The translations under genes and the position numbers were made by a program. From Symbiodinium sp. CCMP2592 (lineage: Eukaryota > Sar > Dinophyceae > Suessiales > Symbiodiniaceae), in NCBI GenBank assembly GCA_905221615.1, contig CAJNDT010004524.1, positions 424,506-488,505 on the forward strand: DNA of 64,000 nt, in the 5' to 3' direction. The notes beneath the pieces are model-generated. The model was not told the origin of the DNA and did not search any database. It saw only the letters and a list, made by a program, of their open reading frames with translations. Positions within the stretch are counted from its first letter, which is position 1, and every line of letters starts with the position of its first letter. Positions 50,050 to 59,469 of this stretch are shown one piece after another.

Positions 50050-50440
50050 CCCTGTCATTGATTTGCCGATCTTTGGTGAAGGGTTGGGGGGCCCTGAGGG
50101 TTGGGGCCCTGCCGCACCAAGTCGTCAAGGTTGGGGGGCCTTGTCCATTTGCAAGTCGTGAAGGTTGGGGGGCCCAACCCTGGTCCATTTGCAAATCGTG
50201 AAGGGTTGGGGGCCCTAACACTTGTCCATTTCAAGTCGTGAAGGGTTAGGGGGCCCCCAACCCCCAACCCTTGTGGATTTGGAAGCCGCCTCAAGTGAAG
50301 GGTTGGGGGTTGGGGGTCCATTTGGAAGCCGCCTCAAGTCGTGAAGGGTTTTGGGCCTTCATTTAAATGACGCCCCAAGTCCTGAAGGGTTGGGGGGGCC
50401 CACCCCTGGTGGATTTGGAGGCCGCCCCAAGTCGTACCCC
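50050..50440 (+). repeat. G-rich minisatellite, about 50-bp period
   Basis: Seven or eight diverged units built from CAAGTCGTGAAGGGTTGGGG, then GGCCC and TTGTCCATTTG. Later units use GGATTTGGAAGCCGCC. GGG runs give strong G4 potential on the plus strand. Confidence 0.9.
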
Positions 50441-51066
50441 CGCCCCCGCGAAGCTAAAATCTTACGGTTTAGGGTTGTAGAAGAAACATTAGAGTCTAGC
50501 TCGGCGATGACAGCTTGGTGACCTCTCAGGAGTGTGCTCGCAGGCTCTGCAGTTCTAGCAGAGCCTGCTTGGTCTCGCCGAGCGCTCGACTGCGCCCGCC
50601 TACCCCAACAGAAGTCAGATGGGTGGCGGGCAGGTTTAGGGTTTAAGGTTTAGGGGTTTAGGGTTTGTTTGTGCACTTCGTTGCGCACCCTAAACTGGGT
50701 TCTGAGTGAGGAACTTAGGTTAATAAGTCACTATAGATCCCTATTAATCCCTATCATGGCAACTTGAATCAGCTTCCTGAACAAGAACCCAGTAAACCTA
50801 AATGGGTAAGCACGGTGGGTCTGAATGGCGGCTTACGGGTATTGCTGCCCGGAAAACATGTTCATTGCGGACTCTTGCAATCGGGGTTGAGGGCTTATAG
50901 GGGACTTCTAGGACTCTCATATGGAACTTGTAGGACTCTCGTATCCAGGGTTACTCTGTTCTTCCACAACCGGGCCCAAAAAAAGTTCAAACTTTCAAAG
51001 ATAGAGCGAACAAAGAAGGCCAACAAGTTTAAAGTTGCCCCGTTCATTATCTAAGGCCAAGTTCAT
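50441..51066. other. Unassigned spacer
   Basis: A 96-codon plus frame at 50764-51054 ends in a basic stretch (FKLSKIERTKKANKFKV) but contains TGGGTAAGC, a donor-like site. Third-position composition is neutral. A 22-bp imperfect tandem (CTTCTAGGACTCTCATATGG) lies at 50908-50950. Confidence 0.3.
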
Positions 51067-51182
51067 AGACCCCCCCAACTACCCGCTAGTGTGCCCCAAA
51101 CTCCCACTATTAAGGACCATAAATAGCCACTAATTATTAAGGACCATAAGGGCTCCATTAAAGGGCCATTGGGGGGGGTCCT
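51067..51182 (+). mobile_element. Singleton palindrome, imperfect
   Basis: GACCCCCCCAACTACCCG and GGGCCATTGGGGGGGGTC, with ACTATTAAGGACCATAA repeated inside. Confidence 0.5.
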
Positions 51183-51216
51183 GATTTCAGGGCCTTTGGG
51201 ATCAGGGCGCAGGACA

Positions 51217-51260
51217 TAGATATATATACATATATATATATATATATATTTTTTTTTTTC
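51217..51260. repeat. (TA)n microsatellite with T11 run
   Basis: TATATA tract ending in a poly-T. Confidence 0.9.
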
Positions 51261-51614
51261 ATGCATATATTCAGGACTCCCTGAAGAACCCGCAGACAAA
51301 GAAATGCTTCCCGGCTAACTGCGCGATGTGCAGGTTGCGTTCGTGATCATGCGCTCTGGCTGGTCTATCCTTAAAAACCTTAATTACGTACGGGCCATGA
51401 AGTAGACGGAGCATGCAGCTTACAAAGAAGTATGGACGGTATGCACACGTCGGATGACCTTGAGGTTTGGGAAATCCAGGGCAAGATCAAGGGAACAAAG
51501 CAGAGCAAATCTCGAAATCAATGCCGCCCCGCGTCAGCGTGATCACTGTGTGGATGCACTGCAGCAATGGTCCAATGTGCGGTGCAGTGATCCTTGGCAT
51601 CTAACATCCTTCAG

Positions 51615-51767
51615 AGTCCAACCACTTTCATGATGCTGAATGTACAGTTCCCGCTTCTGAGAACGGAACCCCATACGTCTACGTAGAAGAACACAGCTTC
51701 AACTCTGAGTATATGGAGCCAGAAATGAGCCAGTTGGAACCAAACACTCTTGGAAACTGTCCAACCG
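51615..51767 (+). CDS. Exon candidate, 153 bp, unrecognised
   Basis: Bounded by a textbook-like acceptor (CATCTAACATCCTTCAG, with CTAAC branch-like motif) and a GTATGA donor-like site at 51768. Length 153 bp keeps frame. Reading AG|TCC AAC gives an acidic mixed peptide (HFHDAECTVPASENGTPYVY, then EEHSFNSEYMEPEMSQLEP). If not spliced, the frame runs to TAG at about 51799. A minus-strand 72-codon frame overlaps. An adjacent open stretch at 51480-51633 in another frame may be a neighbouring exon. No family recognised. Confidence 0.3.
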
Positions 51768-51898
51768 GTATGAACCCTTTGCGCTTGCTCATGTAGGAGC
51801 CTGAACCGTTGAAGTGTGTTCCATTTCACAGTGAAGGTTCTGTGAAGGGTGATATTGAAAATTTACCACTGCGAGAGTTTTTGATGAGGGCCTGAATA

Positions 51899-52026
51899 CT
51901 AATCTAGGAACCTGATTAAGAAACCTTGAACCTTTAAAAACTTTATTAGGGATCCTTATATGGATCTTACTATTTTGGGGGTTGTGTAGGCCCCAGGTTT
52001 TTTAATTAGTCAGGTTCCTACATTAG
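51899..52026 (+). mobile_element. PAL-N element, extended arms
   Basis: CTAATCTAGGAACCTGATTA and AGTCAGGTTCCTACATTAG. The loop contains GGATCCTTATATGGATC. Confidence 0.85.
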
Positions 52027-52129
52027 TTTACCAATATTGACACCGTAGGCCTGGTGGGGCCCGGAAGCTAAACCGAAAACTTACGCCCTACCAGCACCAG
52101 CCCAATATCCTTGCCTTGTTAGATATTTT

Positions 52130-52205
52130 CTAATATAGGAACCTGATTAACTAATAAGGAACCCTATTAAAGGCACAAGGTTTCTTAATCAGGTTCCTAA
52201 ATTAG
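52130..52205 (+). mobile_element. PAL-N element, short loop
   Basis: CTAATATAGGAACCTGATTA and TAATCAGGTTCCTAAATTAG. About 100 bp from the previous PAL-N. Confidence 0.87.
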
Positions 52206-52251
52206 CCTTTTCAAAGATGTTTCGGCTATAGAATCTAGAAGGTGCTGGAGC

Positions 52252-52750
52252 GGTAAAGGTGTTTTTTTTGCTGTCGTTGCGGGGGCGCATTTTATTTTTG
52301 CTGTCGTTGCGAGGGCGCGTCTTGTTTGTTTGCTGTCGTCCCCCGGGGCTGTCGTCGCCGGGGGGTGCGTTTGTTTTGCTGTCGTTTCGGCCCCCGCGCG
52401 TTGTTTTTGTTGCCGTGGTTGCGCTTCCCGGTGCGTATTATAATCACCGGGAAGCACAACGACGGCAAAAACACGCGCCGGGGACCGCAACGACAGCAAA
52501 ACAAAAAATGCACTCCGCAACAACAGCAAAACAAAAACCACGGCCCGCAACGACAGCAAAAAAGCAACAGCAGCAACAAAAACACTCTCTTCCCGATGGG
52601 AATCCGTTGCTTTTCTGCTGTCGTTGCGGCGGGGGGCGCGTTTGCTTTTGCTGTCGTTGCGCGAACCGGGGTTCACTCACTCACTGGCTTCCGGGGTCCG
52701 CCCAACGAGAACAACAGCAACATAAAGCAACGACAGCGAACACAAAAGCC
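52252..52750. repeat. GC-rich long foldback of inverted minisatellites
   Basis: Forward units TTTTTGCTGTCGTTGCGGGG (52259-52438) face inverted units CCCGCAACGACAGCAAAA (52443-52580). A second smaller forward (52612-52662) and inverted (52705-52745) pair follows. The axis at 52430-52460 is CACCGGG/CCCGGTG around TATTATAA. GC is far above the surrounding DNA. ORFs of 145-179 codons on both strands are repeat translations. Confidence 0.92.
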
Positions 52751-53392
52751 CGTAAACACTTAAACTTAAAAACCCTCAGTGCGAATCCTAAGCTCTAAGT
52801 CGCACACACTCTGCATCAGATTGCGAAGCCTCAACCTGCAAGATCGCATATAACGCTTTTCAGCAACTTTAAAAAAGCCCGGAATGTAAAGGCTAAAGCC
52901 TTAGACTCAAGACCTCGGCCGCCCACCTACTCCCCTAAACCCTACGCCCCAAATCCCTCAAGCCACGAGGCAACACCGCCCAAACCTAAACCTTCTATTT
53001 GGGGAGTAGGTCAGGTCCTTGCTCATTAATCATTAACCCAAACCCTGAACTCTAGACCTTATACCCTAGTACCCAAGTAAATCCCTAACCTAACCCTAAA
53101 CCCTAAACGCCAGACCCTACACTAAAGCTTTAAATCTAAGTTTATCTCATGCCAGCCCAGGAGCACCAGCATACGGTCTTCCGTACCCGGAAAGAGAACG
53201 CAAGCGCCCGAGAGTTGCACCTCTCTGGGTTTAGGGTTTCAGGGTTCACGGTTTAGGGAGTTGAGGGAGTTGAGGGAGTTTGGGTTTTAGGGAGTTTAAG
53301 GTTTGGTTTCTTTTCGGGCCCCAAAGGATCTAGGGTCTTTAGGATTGAGGGCTTTGGCTCGGGTTCAGGATTGGGGTTCTGTCCTTTCCCCT
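52751..53392. other. Spacer with telomeric words
   Basis: CCTACTCCCC and GGGGAGTAGG (52926-53011) form a weak palindrome. Degenerate CCCTAAACCC at 53040-53110 and GGGTTTAGGG at 53228-53300. No exon. Confidence 0.4.
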
Positions 53393-53457
53393 ACGGGCTA
53401 AAGTACTCCCTATTTATGTACATTTGGGCCCAAAAATTACATGGACCCTTACTTAGG
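53393..53457 (-). mobile_element. PAL-F right half
   Basis: AAAGTACTCCCTATTTATGT then ATTACATGGACCCTTAC. Confidence 0.65.
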
Positions 53458-53537
53458 GATATAGGAAGCTTCGGCGCTAAAGGGGTTCTAAAGAGGCCTC
53501 CATAGTACTGCTCCTGAGCCCGAAGCCTAAAAATTCT

Positions 53538-53600
53538 TTTAGGGATCCTACCATAATTTAAGGTATATTCCTTAATTAAGGGATTTTGGAAGGTCTGGGA
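53538..53600 (+). mobile_element. PAL-K right half
   Basis: TAGGGATCCTACCATAATTT through GGGATTTTGGAAGGTCTGGG. Confidence 0.8.
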
Positions 53601-53652
53601 AGATCATCCCAGAAGCCTAGCGCAAAGGATCTTGGGGGTTCAGGGCTGCAGA

Positions 53653-53741
53653 CCTTAACCTACCAAAACCTACAAAAAAGTAGGCTCCCTATAAATTCCA
53701 TATTAGGGTTTATAATAAGAACCTAGGTTTTGGTAGGTTAG
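53653..53741 (+). mobile_element. PAL-M element
   Basis: CTTAACCTACCAAAACCTAC and CCTAGGTTTTGGTAGGTTAG. Confidence 0.85.
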
Positions 53742-53822
53742 GGAAGGTTTAGGCTTCCTACAAGGCTACTATAGGGATGGGATCTATTGGCGTTTTGGTG
53801 ATAAGGCTTCTACAAGGGACTA

Positions 53823-53928
53823 GGATACCCAGTAACCTAAGAATAAAAAGGCCTCTCTTCTTGGTATTGGGTAACTTTATAAGGAACCTAGGACTACAAA
53901 AAGGGAATGAGGGTACTACTGGGCATCC
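53823..53928 (+). mobile_element. PAL-O, TA duplication
   Basis: GGATACCCAGTAACCTAAGA and GGTACTACTGGGCATCC. TA at 53821-53822 and 53929-53930. Confidence 0.9.
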
Positions 53929-53930
53929 TA

Positions 53931-54705
53931 GGTTGCAGGTTTGGAGTGTAGGGTTTTGGAGTTGACTACTGGGATCCTCAGTAAAGATGACCACTGGCAC
54001 TGCAAGGAAGCCATAATCCTTCTTGAAATCTTGGATCTAATCCCACAGATGCTGAGAACCCCTAAACCCTAAACTTTAGGCCCTAAACTCTATGAAAGCC
54101 CAGGCACATTCGTGCGTGTCACTTCTTCGACTCGAGCAAGATTCTTTCCACCCTTGCCCAGCATCGCCCCACCGAGATGGCGAGGAACAAGCAACTTGCA
54201 ACTGAACCACTCCTGGGTTTAGGGTTGGGGTTCAGGGTCTGGGGCTCGGGAGTTAGAGCTTGCTCGGTTTGGATTCGGGAAGGGGGTGGGTTCGTTAGCT
54301 CTGCGTTCTGATTGTTCTGATTTCACCAGTTAGCGGGCGGGCTCTCAAAGTACATCTTTGTAGCAGTGTCTGTTGCCCAAAACTTCCAGCCTGAACCCGA
54401 AGAGAGTGCAACAAGAACCGCAGCAGTCTATGGGCTCTGTCTTTCAAAAGTTCGTGGCGGCATATTAAAATCGCTACTTCTTTGAAAAAACGGCTTAGTT
54501 CTTTAAGGACTATACAGGGGTGCTCTTGCTCATCATTCAAATTCCTTCACCACGAGTCCTGACCCGAAATCCTAAACCGAGAAACCTGGAATAGACGTCT
54601 GAATAATCTGTAGAGTTTAGGGTTGCGGGTTACGGGTTTAGGGTAAGAGCATGCCCCTGCACCTCCTGCAATACATCAAAACAATGTTCTGCTCATTCAA
54701 GCCTC
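53931..54705. other. Unassigned spacer
   Basis: TTTAGGG words at 54200-54250 and 54610-54640. An 81-codon minus frame at 54295-54540 is unsupported. Confidence 0.35.
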
Positions 54706-54707
54706 TA

Positions 54708-54872
54708 CCCAGAGGTTGTAAAGTAGTTCCTTTTTGGGATTGCCGTATAATACTCTACCTGAACCCACCAAAACCTACTTTTTTGTAGGGTCCCTATAAA
54801 TTCCATATTAGGGTTTGTAATAAGAACCTACAAAAATGAAACCCAAAAAGGAACTACTAGGGGGCCTATGGG
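54708..54872 (+). mobile_element. PAL-L carrying nested PAL-M, TA duplication
   Basis: Outer ends CCCAGAGGTTGTAAAGTAGT and ACTACTAGGGGGCCTATGGG. TA at 54706-54707 and 54873-54874. The insert occupies the loop. Confidence 0.88.
54755..54835 (+). mobile_element. PAL-M nested in PAL-L
   Basis: CTGAACCCACCAAAACCTAC then TTCCATATTAGGGTTTGTAA. The right terminal arm is truncated at ACCTACAAAAATG. Confidence 0.8.
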
Positions 54873-54930
54873 TAGCGTCTATCCCCGGGGCTCCAAATGG
54901 CCCAGAGGAGCCTCTGCTCAGAGGCTTCGA

Positions 54931-55068
54931 GACCCAAGAGTAACCTAGGAACAAAAAGGGAGCCCTTTTTGAGTTAAAGGGGGTTATAAGTGGTTAGGGT
55001 TTAGGGGTTTAGGGTTTAGGGTTTAAGAGAACCTGAACCTTAAAAAAGGGAATAAGAGCCTACTCTGG
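54931..55068 (+). mobile_element. PAL-O-like element with TTTAGGG array in the loop
   Basis: GACCCAAGAGTAACCTAGG and GCCTACTCTGGGTCCTAGG arms. The loop holds about four TTTAGGG units (55000-55024) between TAAGTGG and TTTAAGAG. Confidence 0.75.
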
Positions 55069-55124
55069 GTCCTAGGACTTTAGATCCAGAAGCAGGTGCA
55101 CTCGGAGCTCTAGGGTTTGTTACG

Positions 55125-55215
55125 GTACTACACCAATAAAGCACAGAAATGAAAGGTTAAACTTAAACTTTCTGATTTCTATTAGACTATAAGAACCCGA
55201 AAAGGTTAAAGGTTC
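55125..55215 (+). repeat. Dispersed repeat V
   Basis: CAGAAATGAAAGGTTAAACT and CCCGAAAAGGTTAAAGG. Aligns with 61066-61213. Confidence 0.75.
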
Positions 55216-55770
55216 GGTATTGGGGATCTATGTTACGGCATATTCCAACCTTGCAGCCTAAACCCTGTATCAGATACACCAGCTGCATGCTCAGATACTC
55301 GCTTGCTCATAGGCGAATCGCCCATTTCCGGAATTTCGCCCATATTCGGAAAAGCCTTCATAGATACCGGCTGCTCCTCTTTTGGACTTGGTGGTCTGCG
55401 GCTCTAGGGTCTAGGCTGAAGGGCGTAGGTGTTCGGGTACAACAAGTTGTCGTTTGGAAAGAAAGCCTGAGCCACGCCTCGCCAAGACTTGACAACCCTA
55501 AACCCTAAACCCCTAAACCAAGCCCAAGCCACAACGCCCTAGATTTGGGTTTTGCTCGGGTCTACAGATTTGTAATCTGAGGTTGACAGGGTTGTTCAAA
55601 TGCCGAACGAATTCAACCGAAGCCAAGAACCTCCAAGCAATGTAACACGCAAAACACAAGGCATAAGAAAACAAGGCAAAACATGGCCGTCCTCTCCCCA
55701 GAGCGTATGCGCAACAGTCATGAGTCGACTGTGCGGCCGATTGGAGAGATGAGAAGGAGAGGTTGTCAAG
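55216..55770. other. Unassigned spacer
   Basis: Open frames at 55230-55508 (plus, 92 codons) and 55513-55809 (minus, 98 codons) have mixed composition, the latter Cys/Leu-rich. No splice support. Confidence 0.3.
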
Positions 55771-55877
55771 TTTGCTGCGCAGATTTTTTGCAAGGAAAGC
55801 AGGATACATGATGCACTATGTATGCATATATATATATATATGTCAACAGAATTTAGTATGAAAATCTGCGCAGCAAA
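55771..55877. repeat. 17-bp perfect inverted repeat around TA run
   Basis: TTTGCTGCGCAGATTTT at 55771-55787 and AAAATCTGCGCAGCAAA at 55861-55877 enclose an ATGCATATATATA microsatellite at 55821-55841. Confidence 0.85.
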
Positions 55878-56099
55878 TGTACTACGTACTACGACACAGG
55901 GATGCGTTGAAGCACGAAGGCTGCAGAAGGATGCGTGTGGGGCGCGCCTTCAGATGCAACGCACTGCTTCGGAGTTGAGACTCTCAGGCCAGTCATCAGC
56001 GATGAAATAAGGGGTTGGCTAGAGCATGCAGGTGCTAGATACTTACTCATGGAAGTTACCGCACTTACTGCTTGCATGTCTAGGTATGCTCTAGATTCT

Positions 56100-57437
56100 A
56101 GGTGCAGTTACATGTGCATATACAAGACAAGGAACAAGCGTACATGCATGCATTCGTTCACACATATGCATATACGTACATATACGTATACATGTACATA
56201 TAGATATGTATACTCATTAATTACATACATACGTGCATACATACATGATATGCATACTTAAACACCCACACACACACACATGTATGTACATAAATAATTA
56301 TGATACACAAAAAGCAATTATTTGTATACATATATATATATACACACATCATATATATATATAGATATATATATATATATACACACATCATATATATATA
56401 TATATATATGCCTACCGGCCTACCTACCCACGTACTTACGTGCCTAACTACATACACATGCCTATCCGTAGAGACATGCATACATAGGTACACGCCTATA
56501 CATACATATATACATATACATGCATACATACATTCGACAATACATAAATTCATACATAAATTCAGACCTACACACACATATACACACCACAAAAACAAAT
56601 ACATGCATACATACATACATGCATGCATGCGTACATCCTTAAATGTATACATAGGGTACATACGTACATACATACATACATACACACATGACATACATAC
56701 ATGTTACATACATACATACGTACGTACATGCACACATATATACATACTTACATTACAGGCACACACACACACCTACATATCTAGGCGCCTAAATTCCTAC
56801 CTATATACTTGCACATGTACCTGCCTTTGTACGCCCATTCGTACATACATGTGCGCATACGTACAAGCATACATACATGCATGAATGCACATTCACTTCC
56901 TCACTCAGATACCGACTCGCTTCCTTAAACTACTGACTTGCTTGCTTACCTACTTACTTACTCGCATACAAGTATGAACCGTGCATATGTGCGTACACAG
57001 GTTCTTAGGTGCTTAGATACATACGTACATCAATACATACACGCACAGAGACATATGCATACATTAAACTTCGTTACATTACATCACATGCCCTCAACGA
57101 CCCTACCCTGCGTTACATTGCAACACATATATTTCCTTACATGACACATACCGCTCTATCTCTCTCTCTCTCTGCCTCTCTTTCGCCGCGTCTATCCGTA
57201 AATATCTGTATACGTACAAATACGCATGTGCGAACATGTACAATTGTGCACGGCCAATAACATGCACATGTCGAAGTATTGGTGTATGTGCGCATGTATG
57301 CATGTGTGTGTGTAGGTATGTACATATGATAAATTGAAAGCATGTATGAAGGCATGCTTGCATGCATTTATGCATGTATGTGTGCATATGTATGTATGTG
57401 TATGTATATGACAGTGTGTGATGTCTGTATTTATGTG

Positions 57438-57471
<34 letters not shown>

Positions 57472-57480
57472 ATCGGACAA
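56100..57480. repeat. (CATA)n, (TACA)n, (TA)n microsatellite field
   Basis: About 1.4 kb of degenerate ACATACAT/ATGTATGT words with several TA cores (56329-56410, 57437-57458). The word strand switches from CATA to TATG near 57290, making the field roughly self-complementary. ORFs up to 194 codons here (YIHT repeats) are artefacts. Confidence 0.95.
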
Positions 57481-57549
57481 ACAAACTCATACAAACAAAC
57501 ACAAAGTAGCTCATCAACCAATAACCAACTAGCAGCTGATATGGACTAA

Positions 57550-57652
57550 TACAGGGGCCTTAGTGATTAAAATGTGGTACTTGGGCCCATTAGACTATAA
57601 CTACAAAAAAGAACCTCCAAGATAGTATAGGTAATTCTTTAAGGCCCCTATC
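57550..57652 (+). mobile_element. PAL-A element
   Basis: ACAGGGGCCTTAGTGATTAA and GTAATTCTTTAAGGCCCCTA. It opens immediately beyond the microsatellite field. Confidence 0.82.
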
Positions 57653-57775
57653 CTAAACCCTAAACCCTATGGATCCCTTAAAGGAACTTTTAAGGGTCCC
57701 TTTAAAGCGTCTATAGTATGCACACAGACAAAAACCTTTGTCGGCTGCCAGGCTCGACTCGTTCCTAAGTCCCCA

Positions 57776-57999
57776 CTTGGAGGGTCGGGGGACGTAGTAA
57801 CTATAAGGGGTTCCTTTAAAGGGGTCCTTTAAAGGGATCTATAGGGTTTCTATAAGGGTATAGGGTTTAGGGTTTAGGGGGACTTAGTTACTGGTTATTT
57901 TAGGGACTTATAAGTACCATAACCCCAATGAGGGTCCCTTTTCGGGTACTTATAAGTCTACTTACTATACCTACTTACTAAGTCCCCCGACCCTCCAAG
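57776..57999 (+). mobile_element. PAL-I interrupted by TTTAAAGG and TTTAGGG DNA
   Basis: CTTGGAGGGTCGGGGGACGT start. At 57803-57885 the element is interrupted by GGTTCCTTTAAAGGGG words and two TTTAGGG units. GGGGGACTTAGTTACTGG then restarts the element and it ends with perfect AAGTCCCCCGACCCTCCAAG. Confidence 0.85.
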
Positions 58000-58138
58000 C
58001 AACCTACAGCAAGCGCCAAGTCTAGGCCCTAATTAGCGTAAGGAATAGAGCTAAGGGTTCCGTAAAGGGCTCCTTAAAGGGATCTAGAAGGGTTCCATTT
58101 CCTTAGGGTATGAAGAGCCTAAGCTATGTTCCTCAACC

Positions 58139-58353
58139 CGAAGGGTCCATGTACCCAAATAGTATAAAGTAAAAGCCAGAAAGTTGGAATATGATTATCC
58201 TAAACCCTTTATGGTAGATTATAAGGTATCCTGCCCTGAAACCATATTCCAACTTTCTGGAGTTCCCTATATACTTTGGCAATAAAGTACTCCCTATACA
58301 AATAAAGGTACATTGGGCCCAAAGTATATACTATTTGGGTACATGCACCCTAA
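58139..58353 (+). mobile_element. PAL-F carrying nested PAL-E2
   Basis: Outer AAGGGTCCATGTACCCAAAT and GGTACATGCACCCTAAGGG. The inner CCAGAAAGTTGGAATATG / CATATTCCAACTTTCTGG hairpin (58166-58260) breaks the ATATACTTTGGC motif. Confidence 0.85.
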
Positions 58354-58384
58354 GGGCAAACCTCAACTCTAAACCCCAAAGAAA

Positions 58385-58445
58385 TGGAATCCTTACAGAA
58401 CCCTTATAGATCCCTTCAAGGAACCCTTTCAGGAACCCTTAGACA
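58385..58445. repeat. GGAACCC / CCTTT run
   Basis: CTTCAAGGAACCC and TTTCAGGAACCC words. Confidence 0.5.
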
Positions 58446-58536
58446 TACTACTTAATTCAGGGGTATTGAATTGGACTCTCTCGGTGCCCACGGGGTTAGA
58501 GGTCTAAGCCTTGGGGCACCCCCCAAGGTTTAGGGG

Positions 58537-58572
58537 CTGTTTAGGGGTCTAGGGTTTAGGGTTTAGGGTACA
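58537..58572 (+). repeat. Short TTTAGGG array
   Basis: Four units. Confidence 0.7.
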
Positions 58573-58810
58573 GTAACCTCAATAAGTACTTATGGGTTTT
58601 GGTGTCTATTCTGAGAACTATTCAAGCTCCTGTACTACCAAAACGAAGCCATCTAGAAACCCCAAAGAAACCCTAATGCTTCATAGAAACCCTATAGAGA
58701 CCCTGATAGATCCCTTTAAGGAACCCTACACAAACCCTGCATCGATAGATCTTAGGGCCGCGACTCCAGGAAGTAGCGCTGCGCCTTCTGGGTCAAATGG
58801 CTCCTGAAAA

Positions 58811-58877
58811 CCCAGAGACTCCAATATCCCTATTATGATGTAGGGTATATTCCTTAATTAAGGGATATTGGAGCTCC
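58811..58877 (+). mobile_element. PAL-K, internally deleted
   Basis: CCCAGAGACTCCAATATCCC and AAGGGATATTGGAGCTCC. The loop and most of the left inner arm are missing. Confidence 0.8.
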
Positions 58878-58893
58878 GAACTGCGGTCTCGGT

Positions 58894-59042
58894 CTAGGGT
58901 AAAGGGTTTAGGGTTCAGGGGTTAGGTTTCAAGGTATAGGGTTTAGGGTTCAGGGGTTCGGGTTCAGGGAATAGGGTTTAGGGTTCAGGGGTTAGGTTTC
59001 AGGGTAAGGTAGGGTTTAGGGTTCAGGGGTTGGGGTTTAGGG
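58894..59042 (+). repeat. Telomere-derived array with TTCAGGGG variants
   Basis: GGGTTTAGGGTTCAGGGGTT repeated with GGTTTCAGGG variants, period about 28-30 bp. Confidence 0.8.
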
Positions 59043-59076
59043 ACACATGCTGAAACAAAGTCCTCTGCCAACCCTA

Positions 59077-59185
59077 CTTGGAGATTCATGGGTAGTTTTA
59101 AGGGGATTGCAAGTCGCCTAACATGGGCCGTGATCATATTTACCCTACATATAACCCCGCTTATGATTACCCATGAACCTCCAAG
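59077..59185 (+). mobile_element. PAL-J, TA duplication
   Basis: CTTGGAGATTCATGGGTAGT and ATTACCCATGAACCTCCAAG. TA at 59075-59076 and 59186-59187. Confidence 0.92.
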
Positions 59186-59349
59186 TAGATCCTAAACCCG
59201 AAATCCCCGTAGAAGCCTTCCATGAACCCACTCTTTAAAGGAACCCGTTTAAAGCCTAAATAAACCGATTGCATCCCAAGGCTACAAACGAAACGAGCTA
59301 GGCCCATAGTCTCGTCAAGGGATGAAGCTCCCAGCCCGGAGTCGGTAAT

Positions 59350-59469
59350 CAAAGGGGAAAAGGAGGGGGACCCCTACCCTATAATGGGCTATATAATGGG
59401 TATATAATAGCTATATTAAGGGTATATACCCAGGGGTCCTTATTAAGGGTCCCTCCTTTTCCCCTTTGA
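59350..59469 (+). mobile_element. Singleton purine/pyrimidine-armed palindrome
   Basis: TCAAAGGGGAAAAGGAGGG and CCCTCCTTTTCCCCTTTGA. The loop is made of TATATAATGGGTATATAATA words. One arm is pure purine, so triplex or H-DNA is conceivable. Confidence 0.88.

Noticed and set aside
52197-52798. Five overlapping ORFs of 78-179 codons on both strands
   Set aside because: They are open because the GC-rich inverted minisatellite has a period that avoids stops. The repeated FAVVA/RQQK-type peptides are repeat translations.
56100-57521. ORFs up to 194 codons with YIHT/MYVC repeats
   Set aside because: Derived from CATA/TATG microsatellite DNA.
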